A DNA stretch of 64,000 nucleotides, taken from Leucobacter zeae. Lineage in GTDB: Bacteria; Actinomycetota; Actinomycetes; Actinomycetales; Microbacteriaceae. The stretch is from positions 1,653,850 through 1,717,849 of the forward strand of contig NZ_QYAB01000001.1 in NCBI RefSeq assembly GCF_016758175.1. The letters run 5' to 3'. Both the position numbers and the translations under genes were made by a program. This document shows positions 25,258 through 31,989 of this stretch, piece by piece (position 1 is the first letter of the stretch; every line of letters begins with the position of its first letter). A model generated the notes under the pieces. It was given only the letters and a program-made list of their open reading frames with translations. It made no database searches and was not told where the DNA came from.

Positions 25258-25509
25258 ATGTCCACCACACCCGAACTGCAACCGTGCGAGACCTGCGGCA
25301 ACACCTACGACAAGGCGTTCACCGTCATCGCGGCCGGCGCGAGGCACCATTTCGACAGCATCGAGTGCGCCGCGCACGCGCTCGCCCCGGTCTGCGGACA
25401 CTGCGGCTGCCGCATCCTCGGGCACGGGGTCGAGAACGAGGGCAGTCTATTCTGCTGCGCGCACTGCGCCCGGGAGTCTGGCGAGCATCGGCTGGTGGAT
25501 CGGAGCTGA
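25258..25509 (+). CDS. Small Cys-rich, probably zinc-binding protein
   Basis: An 83-residue protein with three cysteine clusters: CETCG at residues 10-14, CGHCGC at about 46-51, and CCAHC at about 66-70. HHFDSIECAAHALAP, a YHS/ribbon-like stretch, lies between the first two. The spacing suggests a zinc ribbon or related metal-binding fold. The function is unknown; it resembles short actinobacterial hypothetical proteins. The frame is open upstream, but the start was set at ATG 25258, after GGAG, because the upstream part is low-complexity. Confidence 0.7.
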   Translation: MSTTPELQPCETCGNTYDKAFTVIAAGARHHFDSIECAAHALAPVCGHCGCRILGHGVENEGSLFCCAHCARESGEHRLVDRS

Positions 25510-25536
25510 ACGGAGCGGCTCGGCCATCCCGCCCGA

Positions 25537-25824
25537 TCAGTCCTTCGGCTCGGGGAGCGCGTGCAGCCCGCTCGGCGAGTTCGCGGCCCCGAGCAGCAGC
25601 TCGACCCATGCCGTGTTGAGCGCCGCGGTCTCCGGCGCGTCGAACTCGAAGTGCAGCGGCACCGTCGGGTGCAGCCAGATGCTGTGCTGCTGATCGCCGC
25701 GCGTCCAGGTGAAGGCGAGGCTCTCCTGCAGATTGAGCTTGCCGAGTATGACGGTGCGCAGATGCGTGAGCGTCCGATCGTCGAACTCGAAGCTCTCGAC
25801 TCCTCCGTAATGCAGGTGTCCCAT
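25537..25824 (-). CDS. DUF7882-like small protein, copy 1
   Basis: A 95-residue protein of a Microbacteriaceae-typical family: MGHLHYGG..FEFDDRTLTHLRTVILGKLNLQESLAFTW, then SIWLHPTVPLHFEFDAPE and a C-terminal helix. It is homologous to the next reverse-strand gene upstream (MGFLMYGG..YEFEDRTLAHLKVAITMKLRRQESF), so the two form a tandem paralogous pair. A beta-rich fold is likely from the alternating hydrophobic pattern. The function is unknown. Confidence 0.75.
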   Translation of the reverse strand: MGHLHYGGVESFEFDDRTLTHLRTVILGKLNLQESLAFTWTRGDQQHSIWLHPTVPLHFEFDAPETAALNTAWVELLLGAANSPSGLHALPEPKD

Positions 25825-25937
25825 GATTCCCCCATTTCCACTCCGGCGCACCCCGCGGAGCGCGCCGTCCCTTCACGATCGCACCGAATGCGCCAGCGCC
25901 GAGTCCCCGCGGTGCGGCACTGCCGATCCGGAGCTCT

Positions 25938-26258
25938 CTACCCGTCGGCGGCGTGCCGCTTCGCCTCGTCCTCGGACATCACGATGAGTCCCCGCGGCGT
26001 GTTCGAGAACTCGTTCAGCACCGCGAGCCAGGTCTTCGACAGCTGCGGTGCGCGGCTCCCCGAGAAGCGGAAGGTCAGCGGAACGCTGGGGGAGAGCCAG
26101 ATCGAGACCCTCCCGCCGCCGCGCTCGACCGGGTTCACCCAACTCATGAGGAAACTCTCCTGACGCCGCAGCTTCATGGTGATCGCGACCTTCAGGTGCG
26201 CGAGCGTCCGATCCTCGAACTCATACTCCTGGCTCCCGCCGTACATCAGAAATCCCAT
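25938..26258 (-). CDS. DUF7882-like small protein, copy 2
   Basis: 106 residues, paralogue of the neighbouring downstream gene. It shares the opening MGxLxYGG, the motif (F/Y)EF(D/E)DRTLxHLxVxxxxKL, and the SIWLxPxVPLxFxF strand. It has a longer charged C-terminus (SEDEAKRHAADG). ATG 26258 was chosen because both copies start the same way; the frame is open further upstream without similarity. A perfect 14-base palindrome lies 9 bases upstream. The function is unknown. Confidence 0.75.
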   Translation of the reverse strand: MGFLMYGGSQEYEFEDRTLAHLKVAITMKLRRQESFLMSWVNPVERGGGRVSIWLSPSVPLTFRFSGSRAPQLSKTWLAVLNEFSNTPRGLIVMSEDEAKRHAADG

Positions 26259-26267
26259 GTCCGCATG

Positions 26268-26281
26268 GTCCCATATGGGAC
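26268..26281. promoter_or_regulatory. Perfect palindrome GTCCCATATGGGAC
   Basis: A 14-base perfect palindrome just upstream of the DUF7882-like start, with a second palindrome AACGATCGTT at 26302-26311. The pair lies between divergent genes and may be protein-binding sites. Confidence 0.4.
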
Positions 26282-26394
26282 GGGGAAGCGATAGGGGCGC
26301 GAACGATCGTTGCATGCGCGACACGAGTCCGCAGATTCGCGCTATGGGGCCGTCGCGCGCGGCGACGCCGGCCGGCCGGCGATATCCTGGAGAC

Positions 26395-26673
26395 ATGCTG
26401 CGCGCCACCATCCGACTCGATGAGCAACTCCAGGTCGATGTGGAGGGGGAGTCGCTCGAGTCCATCCATGAGCAACTCCTCGCGGCTCGTCCGGAGGGGT
26501 TTGATCTTACGCTCGCGCCGGTTGCGATGGCGAAGGCGTCGACGCTGATCTCGGCCACCGGCACGTTCGTCCGGCGGGATACGACGCGCGAGATCGAGGC
26601 CGAGTCGATGGAGGCGCTCCGCGCGCAGGTTCCTGAGGGCTGGCGCCTGCTGCACGTGATCAGGGACCGCTGA
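26395..26673 (+). CDS. Hypothetical small protein
   Basis: A 92-residue protein, MLRATIRLDEQLQVDVEGESLESIHEQL..., with two related blocks: ESLESIHEQLLAARPEGFDL near the start and ESMEALRAQVPEGWRLLHVIRD at the end. This suggests an internal duplication of a beta-alpha unit. ATG 26395 lies 6 bases after TATCCT (26383-26388), so the mRNA may be leaderless. Family not recognised. Confidence 0.65.
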   Translation: MLRATIRLDEQLQVDVEGESLESIHEQLLAARPEGFDLTLAPVAMAKASTLISATGTFVRRDTTREIEAESMEALRAQVPEGWRLLHVIRDR

Positions 26674-26709
26674 GGCCTGCGGAGCCTGGGCCCGGATCGG
26701 GCGAGCAGC

Positions 26710-27276
26710 CTATCGCTTGGCCGCGGCCTTCGCGGCCCGCTTCGCCTCGCGCACGAGCAGCAGCGTTTCGGGCGAGGTGATGTCGGCGACGCTCCGATGC
26801 GACCCCGGCTCGCCGTAGGGAGCGGAGGCCTCGCGCCAGCCCGAGCCGTCGAACCCGCACTGCTTGCCGAGCAGCGCGAGGAAGATCCGCGCCTTCTGCT
26901 CGCCGAAGCCGGGCAGCGCCTTGAGCCGCTTGAGCACGGTGGCGCCGTCGGGCTCTCCCGCCGTCCAGATCGCCGCAGCGTCGCCGTCCCAGTCGTCGAT
27001 GAGCGCCTGGCAGAGGCTCTGGACCCGAGCCGCCATGGACCCGGGGAAGCGGTGCACCGCTGGCGTCTGCTTGAACGCGGCCGCGAACTCCTCGGGGTCA
27101 GCGCCGGCGATCGTGCGCGCGTCGATCGCGCCCACCCGCTCCTGAATCTTGAGCGGACCGGCGAACGCGGTCTCCATCGCGACCTGCTGGTCGAGCAGCA
27201 TGCCGATCAGCAGTGCGAGCGGGTTGTCGGTGAGCAGCGCGTCGGCCGCGGCGTCGTCGGTGAGGTGGATTGCCAT
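26710..27276 (-). CDS. HhH-GPD base-excision glycosylase-like protein
   Basis: A 188-residue protein of the HhH-GPD superfamily short form common in actinobacteria. It has ALLIGMLLDQQVAMETAFAGPLKIQERVG near the N-terminus and a helix-hairpin-helix LPGFGEQKARIFLALLGKQ. The usual Fe-S cysteine cluster is absent. The canonical catalytic Asp after the hairpin is not evident, so glycosylase activity is uncertain. The first 15 codons are duplicated about 350 bases upstream (27584-27628), marking a rearrangement next to this gene. Confidence 0.85.
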   Translation of the reverse strand: MAIHLTDDAAADALLTDNPLALLIGMLLDQQVAMETAFAGPLKIQERVGAIDARTIAGADPEEFAAAFKQTPAVHRFPGSMAARVQSLCQALIDDWDGDAAAIWTAGEPDGATVLKRLKALPGFGEQKARIFLALLGKQCGFDGSGWREASAPYGEPGSHRSVADITSPETLLLVREAKRAAKAAAKR

Positions 27277-27290
27277 ACCCTCAGTGTGCC
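27232..27290. repeat. Direct repeat copy 1 (5' end of HhH-GPD gene)
   Basis: 59 bases covering the start region of the HhH-GPD gene, about 85 percent identical by eye to 27584-27642 in the same orientation. The 293 bases between the copies contain other gene debris. Confidence 0.75.
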
Positions 27291-27436
27291 AGGTACCCGT
27301 GACATTCGGCCGGGCAGTACGGTGAGCGGATGGCAGCGCGGCGAGAGACGAACTTCTTTGATGTGCCGCATGTGGTTGCTGCCGCGGCCCGGTCGGTGGT
27401 CTGCGACAACGAACAGGTGACTGACTCGCCGTTGAT

Positions 27437-27550
27437 CCCGCCCTCGTCCCCGAGTTGCTGGTCAGCGACGTGGGGTCAAGTATTGAGCTCTGGTGCGGAC
27501 CCTGCGGGTTCCAGATCGCCTACCAGCGTTTGGAGGAGGACTTCGCCTAA
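27437..27550 (+). pseudogene. Remnant of VOC/bleomycin-resistance-like gene, N-terminal part
   Basis: The frame encodes PALVPELLVSDVGSSIELWCG followed by PCGFQIAYQRLEEDFA and a stop. This looks like the opening of vicinal-oxygen-chelate/bleomycin-binding proteins (VPELLVTDxxxSLxFWCxxxGFxxxYxRPEEGFAYL). There is no start codon in frame; a plausible start GTGACTGACTCG (MTDSPLIP) lies just upstream in another frame. The gene is therefore frameshifted and cut after about 40 codons. A relic, not a working gene. Confidence 0.65.
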
Positions 27551-27583
27551 GCCTCGTTGGGCCCTGCTCACATCATGCTTGAA

Positions 27584-27642
27584 GAGCAGCGCGTCGGCCG
27601 CGTCGTCGTCGGTGAGGTGGAGGGCCATGAGCTCAGTGTTGC
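27584..27642. repeat. Direct repeat copy 2, with a 15-codon HhH-GPD start fragment
   Basis: The reverse strand of this copy encodes MALHLTDDDAADALL from ATG 27628, nearly the same as MAIHLTDDAAADALL of the intact gene, and then diverges at once. It is the severed 5' end of a second HhH-GPD copy or of a recombined paralogue. Confidence 0.75.
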
Positions 27643-27763
27643 TACCAGTGTAGGGGTGAGCGAGGAAGTGTGCTTGGGATTGTCTGAATGCCTGGTGAAG
27701 GTGTATCTCGAGATTGCCCTCTCTGTGCGGTGAGCTCGGCATAGAGCTTCATGAGATGAAATC

Positions 27764-29002
27764 TCAAGTCAAATTCTCTGGGCGCAATGCTTCGTCATGC
27801 AGCCTACGTTTGGGTGGGAGCTGTCCGAGAACCCCCATGGTGAGAAGCCGTTTGGCTGTGTCGCCGAGCACTGGGAGAAGGCTGGTGAGGTTCGAAAACG
27901 CGTTGACCCCGAATATGTCGGTCGCGGGCCCAAATGACTGCGCTTCGTTACCGTGAAGTCGACCTTGGTGAACTGTCGTGGAACGCCAGCTGTAAACGCG
28001 ATCAAGGTCTGCGGCCTCTGGCTCAGGCAGGACAACGCGAATGGCTGCCTTGAATGCCTTCGTAATGCTCTTGTCTTTTGGTCGTTCAAAGAGGATGTTT
28101 GCAATCGCCTCGATCGCTGCAACGTACGCAACCAGGGCCATCGTTTGGTGTCTCTCCTCCAGGTAGCGAGCTTCCAGATAGATGTCGATCGCGTTCTGTA
28201 GGCGGACGGAAGCGTTCAGAGTTCTCCAGGCCGTGTCGGCATCGTTCAAACGTGAATGGGTTTCCCAGTGAGCCGGGTGTTCTGGCGGTGGAGGGTCCAG
28301 CTGGATACCAGCACGTGCTGGTCGAACAGACGGATCTCCATCGAGACTATGGACTGGCGAAGTAGCGACTTCGTAAGGCAGATCCCAGAAGAGGGCCAAC
28401 AGCCCGCAGACTTGCCGTAGCGCTTGTTCGGCCATCTTGGATGCTGACTCCCAGGAGGACGCTTGCGATTTTCCCATCACGCGTATGGGATGGGACTGGT
28501 GGATGCGGTAGGAGCCATCGAAAGTCCTTCCGGGATAGACGACATCACTGAAGATGGTCTCTTCGGATTCGAGTGTGAGGTCTCCGATGCGGATCGTGGT
28601 GGTTAGGCGAGTTGGATGATGCCGGATATGCGGTGCTTGAACCAAGACTGCCGACCAAGGAAAATGGTGGCGTGCGGGCCCAGCTCCACGGCTGGCTGAT
28701 TCAATTGCCTGTTTCAGCGCATCGGCGACTTGATCATCTAGCGTGCTCTGAATGGCGAGCCTGAGCTTCGTGGAAGTATTTGATGGTACGGCTCTCACTG
28801 CCGCTGAGGTGAGAGGCCTTCCGTCCTGGGAGAGCTTGATGAGGGTGCCTTCGACGTTCGACGAACGCTGAAGATAATCGACTCGAATAGGAACATCTGC
28901 CTCCGCAAGCGCCTTGTCGAACAGGTCCAGCCAATGACGGCCGTGGTCGTTGAAGTTGAGGGCTGTGGTCGCTATCAGCTCGTCGTGATCGAACATGTCC
29001 AT
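27764..29002 (-). CDS. Predicted HEPN-domain protein (candidate anti-phage ribonuclease)
   Basis: A 412-residue protein not assigned to a named family. The C-terminal third is helical: ALVAYVAAIEAIANILFE, then ITKAFKAAIRVVLPEPEAADLDRVYSWRSTTVHQGRL. R340-STTV-H345 is the Rx4H motif of HEPN ribonucleases, with the Tyr and Gly around it as in ApeA-type HEPN domains. The first 230 residues look beta-rich and carry no recognised motif. GC content is clearly lower than its neighbours and it is bordered by gene remnants, so it was probably acquired. ATG 29002 (or 28996) lies just after TACACT (29005-29010); a longer TTG-start reading to 29128 is possible. The role is inferred, not shown. Confidence 0.6.
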   Translation of the reverse strand: MDMFDHDELIATTALNFNDHGRHWLDLFDKALAEADVPIRVDYLQRSSNVEGTLIKLSQDGRPLTSAAVRAVPSNTSTKLRLAIQSTLDDQVADALKQAIESASRGAGPARHHFPWSAVLVQAPHIRHHPTRLTTTIRIGDLTLESEETIFSDVVYPGRTFDGSYRIHQSHPIRVMGKSQASSWESASKMAEQALRQVCGLLALFWDLPYEVATSPVHSLDGDPSVRPARAGIQLDPPPPEHPAHWETHSRLNDADTAWRTLNASVRLQNAIDIYLEARYLEERHQTMALVAYVAAIEAIANILFERPKDKSITKAFKAAIRVVLPEPEAADLDRVYSWRSTTVHQGRLHGNEAQSFGPATDIFGVNAFSNLTSLLPVLGDTAKRLLTMGVLGQLPPKRRLHDEALRPENLT

Positions 29003-29234
29003 GCAGTGTATTGTCACCCTGCCTGCAACAAGGAGGGCATTCGGCTCGCCTGCGTAATGGCGGTGCGACGGATTGCATTGAAAGGGGTGGTTGCGTCCAC
29101 CCAAGCACCACTCAATCCGCTTGAACAAATGAGACTCGGCAAATTCGCGAGCGTCGGCCGCTCATTGGGAGCCCGAACACGCATCGTGTCCCTGGGCTGG
29201 GCGCATGCATGCGAAGGATACGGCGGTGTGAGCG

Positions 29235-29802
29235 ATGATCCACGCGGAACGCGAGCGCCTCGCCGACACGCTTGCTGGGCTTCACGCGGAGGAGTGGCAC
29301 GCGTCCACGCACTGCGGGGAATGGAGCGTCGAGCAGAGCACCGCTCACCACACCGCGGCGGCGAACACGAGTGCCATGACCTGGAACCGCAGCATCGTGG
29401 CCGCCCGCTTCGATCCGGACCTGCACAACGCGCAGCGGCTGTCCGAGCATCTCAGGAACACTCCTGAAGAGACGCTTGACCGGTTTCGCGCGGTCATCTC
29501 CTCGACTACCACGCGGCTTGGCTCGGCGAGGTGATCGTGCACGGCCAGGGTATCGCCCGCCCGCTTGGCATCGAGCTCGCGCCGATCAGAAAGCGCTCAT
29601 CAGGGTCGCCCGCTGCTACACCGCCAAGGATTTCGCGGTCAAATCGTGGATCCTCGTCGCGGGGCTTTCCCTGGTGGCTGACGATGCGTCGTTCTCCGTC
29701 GGGAACGGACCGGTGGTGCGCGGACACCTGCTCGACCTCGTCATGGCGTCGGCCGGTCGAGACGCAGCGCTCTCGCGGCTCGATGGTCAGAGGGTTGCTT
29801 AG
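29235..29802 (+). pseudogene. Broken mycothiol-dependent maleylpyruvate isomerase-like gene
   Basis: The first frame gives MIHAERERLADTLAGLHAEEWHASTHCGEWSVEQ and SIVAARFDPDLHNAQRLSEHLRNTPEETLDRFRAVISSTT, typical of the MDMPI/DinB-like N-terminal domain. The sequence then continues in a second frame (AAWLGEVIVHGQGIARPLGIELAPI) and in a third (CYTAKDFAVKSWILVAGLSLVADDASFSVGNGPVVRGHLLDLVMASAGRDAALSRL) to the TAG at 29800. At least two frameshifts break it. The whole coding length is present, so inactivation is fairly recent, unless sequencing errors are responsible. Confidence 0.85.
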
Positions 29803-29862
29803 CTGCGTCGCCGGATCGGATGAGCTGACACCCCTATTGTGCGAGCGGCGTACACTGGTCGG

Positions 29863-29931
29863 GTGAGTTTCCGAGAGCTGTGCTCCCAGCGTCAGGAGGT
29901 CGTCGGCGAAGCGCTCGCCGACGGTGAGTAG
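29863..29931 (+). CDS. Candidate 22-codon leader ORF upstream of FBP gene
   Basis: GTG start 6 bases after TACACT (29851-29856), encoding VSFRELCSQRQEVVGEALAD-GE and a TAG. It would be the first ORF of a leaderless transcript reaching the FBP gene about 110 bases downstream. Its stop lies in a small hairpin (CTCGCCG-A-CGGTGAG). Coding status is unproven. Confidence 0.4.
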   Translation: MSFRELCSQRQEVVGEALADGE

Positions 29932-30039
29932 GCGCCCCGCCCTCGCCGTGCCCGCGTTCCGTGCCGAGCACGGCGTGATTGACGACCCCGAAACCCGATC
30001 TCCGGACGCCGTGCCGCGGCGCCCGTGAAAGGCGCACTC
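29917..30039 (+). promoter_or_regulatory. Leader with alternative hairpins before FBP gene
   Basis: GCACGGCG can pair either with CGCCGTGC located about 16 bases upstream (8 bp) or, as GCACGG, with the adjacent CCGTGC (loop CGA). These pairings exclude each other, as in attenuators. A further CGCCG/CGGCG hairpin lies just before the AAAGG Shine-Dalgarno (30028-30032) of the FBP gene. Read by eye only. Confidence 0.4.
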
Positions 30040-30543
30040 ATGCATCCGCTCACCGAAACCTTCGTCCGCTCGTCCTTCGTGAACGCCTCCCGCAGGGAGG
30101 TGAAGGAGATGACTCTGCCCGCCGTGTTCGACGAGATGGGCGACGCCGAGTGGGCGGCGCTCGACTACCTCGGCTGGCGGGACCCCAAGTTCGCTCGTCG
30201 CGCGTACGTCGTGCTGCCGCGCCTCGACGCCGATCCGATCGGCGTCGCACTGAAGCAGGCGGAGGCCTCCCCGCGCTCCCGAGCGATGTGCAACTGGTGC
30301 CGCGACGTGCGGCTCCCGAACGACGTCGTCTTCTGGAGCGCGAGGCGGGTCGGCGACGCCGGGCGCCGCGGCAGCACCGTCGGTACGCTCATCTGCCGGG
30401 ACTTCGAGTGCTCGCGCAACGTGCGCAACGATCCGCCGCCGGCATACGAGGGCTACGACGTCGCGTCGGCCCGCATGCGCCGCATCGACGACCTCCGCAT
30501 GAAGGCGATGGGCTTCGCCGAGATGCTCGTCTCAGGCCGCTGA
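30040..30543 (+). CDS. FBP domain protein (FusB-like, EF-G-binding)
   Basis: A 167-residue protein of the FBP/FusB family, which bind elongation factor G and in staphylococci rescue it from fusidic acid. It has an N-terminal helical part (TETFVRSSFVNASRREVKEMTLP..AALDYLGWRDPKFARRAYVV) and the C-terminal treble-clef zinc finger: CNWCRDVRLPNDVVFWSARR..GTLICRDFECSRNVR, with metal Cys pairs CNWC and C-x(4)-C. ATG 30040 is preferred to GTG 30025 because AAAGG is 7 bases upstream. Intrinsic low-level fusidic acid tolerance or a housekeeping EF-G recycling role are both possible. Confidence 0.88.
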   Translation: MHPLTETFVRSSFVNASRREVKEMTLPAVFDEMGDAEWAALDYLGWRDPKFARRAYVVLPRLDADPIGVALKQAEASPRSRAMCNWCRDVRLPNDVVFWSARRVGDAGRRGSTVGTLICRDFECSRNVRNDPPPAYEGYDVASARMRRIDDLRMKAMGFAEMLVSGR

Positions 30544-30604
30544 TCGGTCGGCATCGCCCGCGGATACGGGGCACGCGAACCGGTTCGAGTCTGGCGGGGC
30601 CGCG

Positions 30605-31069
30605 CTACTCGAACCGGTTGACCATCGCGAGCGCCGCCCGTTCGACGTAGTCGCGGATGGCCGCGTCGTGCATCGGCGGCAGCGCGGCCTCGTCGAGCGC
30701 GGCGTGCATGTGCACGAGCCAGCGCTCCTTCGCGTGCGGCGTCACCGGGAAGGGCGCGTGCCGCATGCGCAGACGCGGGTGCCCGCGCTGCTCGGAGTAG
30801 GTCGTCGGCCCACCCCAGTACTGCTCGAGGAACGCGCGGAGGCGCCAGATGGCGCCCTCCCAATCGGCGTCCGGGTACATCGGGGCGAGGTCGGGATCCG
30901 CCTTCACCCCGTCGTAGAAGCGGCGCACGATGCGGTCGAACGTCTCGGTGCCGCCGATCTGGGCCCACACCGTGTCGGTCACGGCGGCGCCGTGCTCGCC
31001 GCTGCGCAGCGTGAGCCGGGGCCCCGGCGCGGGTTCGGGCCCCTGCTCCTGCGCGTGCGCGTCGTTCAT
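30605..31069 (-). CDS. glbO: Group II truncated hemoglobin
   Basis: A 154-residue 2-on-2 globin. After a 28-residue polar leader comes GAAVTDTVWAQIGGTETFDRIVRRFYDGVKADPDLAPMYP, then WRLRAFLEQYWGGPTTYSEQRGHPRLRMRHAPFPVT with the proximal heme His in RMRHAPF, and HAKERWLVHMHAALDE with the GH/H helices. This is the trHbO pattern of actinobacteria (oxygen or NO chemistry). The start overlaps the stop of mscS (ATGA), so pepN - mscS - glbO are one transcript. Confidence 0.94.
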   Translation of the reverse strand: MNDAHAQEQGPEPAPGPRLTLRSGEHGAAVTDTVWAQIGGTETFDRIVRRFYDGVKADPDLAPMYPDADWEGAIWRLRAFLEQYWGGPTTYSEQRGHPRLRMRHAPFPVTPHAKERWLVHMHAALDEAALPPMHDAAIRDYVERAALAMVNRFE

Positions 31070-31989
31070 ACGGTCCCTCCCGGATTCGCCGGCCGTTCGT
31101 CGGACAGCGTGATGCCCGCCTCCCGGAACTTCTGCCGCAGCTCGGCGCGGATGCCGCGCTGCACCTCCCACTGCGCCTCCGGCCGGGTGCGCACGGCGAG
31201 GCGCAGCGTGGCGCGGTCGCCGAAGACGCTCTCGAGGCCGAGGATCTCGGGCTCTCCCGTGACCTTGCGCGCGTAGCGCTCCGACGTGAGCAGAGCACGC
31301 GCGGCATCGAGCGTCACCTCCGAGACGCGGGTGAGATCCTGGTGCGCGTCGACGGTCACGTCGATGAGCGCGCGGCCCCAGCCCTGCGAAGCGTTGCCGA
31401 GCGTGAGGATCTCGCCGTTCCGCACGAACCAGAGCGTGCCGTCCATCGCGCGCACCTGGGTGACGCGGATCCCCACGTCCTCGACCGTGCCGCTGACCTG
31501 CCCGATCGTGACCGTGTCGCCCACGCCGAGCTGATCCTCGAACACCATGAAGATGCCGTTGAGCACATCCTTGACGAGGTTCTGCGCGCCGAACGCCAGC
31601 CCCGCTGCGATGACACCCGCGGACGCGAGGATCGCGGTCAGGTTGACGCTCATCTCGCCGAGGATCAGCACGAGCGCGATCAGGAAGATCGTCCAGGTGA
31701 TGATCACGCGCCCGACCGTGCCGAGCGTGCGCGTGCGCTGCACCGCGCGCGCGTTGAGGTACGGCGCCGCCTGGATCTCCGAGGTCGTGTCGACGTCCTG
31801 CGCCTTCTTCACACCCCGCACGATCTGCGTGACGGTGCGCATCAGGAGCCGACGCAGGAGCCAGTTGAGGAGCACGGCGACGATCAGGATCACGAGGATC
31901 CGGATCGGCACCTGATAGGTCGTGATGAAGTCGACGAACGCGTTCCCCACCGCCTGCTCCGCCTGCTGCACCTGGTCGGCTCCGCGCAC
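31066..31989 (-). CDS. mscS: Small-conductance mechanosensitive channel (MscS family)
   Basis: A 307-residue membrane protein. TM1 is IRILVILIVAVLLNWLLRRLL, TM2 VGRVIITWTIFLIALVLILGEM, and TM3/pore helix AGVIAAGLAFGAQNLVKDVLNGIFMVFEDQLGVGDTV, the MscS signature. The cytoplasmic beta domain contains GTVEDVGIRVTQVRAMDGTLWFVRNGEI. It protects against hypo-osmotic shock. GTG 31989 is separated from the pepN TAA by nothing, with AGGAGG in the pepN end as its ribosome site. Confidence 0.94.
   Translation of the reverse strand: MRGADQVQQAEQAVGNAFVDFITTYQVPIRILVILIVAVLLNWLLRRLLMRTVTQIVRGVKKAQDVDTTSEIQAAPYLNARAVQRTRTLGTVGRVIITWTIFLIALVLILGEMSVNLTAILASAGVIAAGLAFGAQNLVKDVLNGIFMVFEDQLGVGDTVTIGQVSGTVEDVGIRVTQVRAMDGTLWFVRNGEILTLGNASQGWGRALIDVTVDAHQDLTRVSEVTLDAARALLTSERYARKVTGEPEILGLESVFGDRATLRLAVRTRPEAQWEVQRGIRAELRQKFREAGITLSDERPANPGGTV

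Noticed and set aside
25537-25824. Relation between leader MGTLIF (13214) and the MGxLxYG start of DUF7882-like proteins
   Set aside because: Similarity of four or five residues is too short; the leader has its own stop and context.
27330-27653. Forward ORF MAARRETNFFDVPH... as a real gene
   Set aside because: Composition changes mid-way, it overlaps the VOC remnant in another frame and the duplicated HhH-GPD fragment, and has no recognisable domain beyond its first 30 residues.
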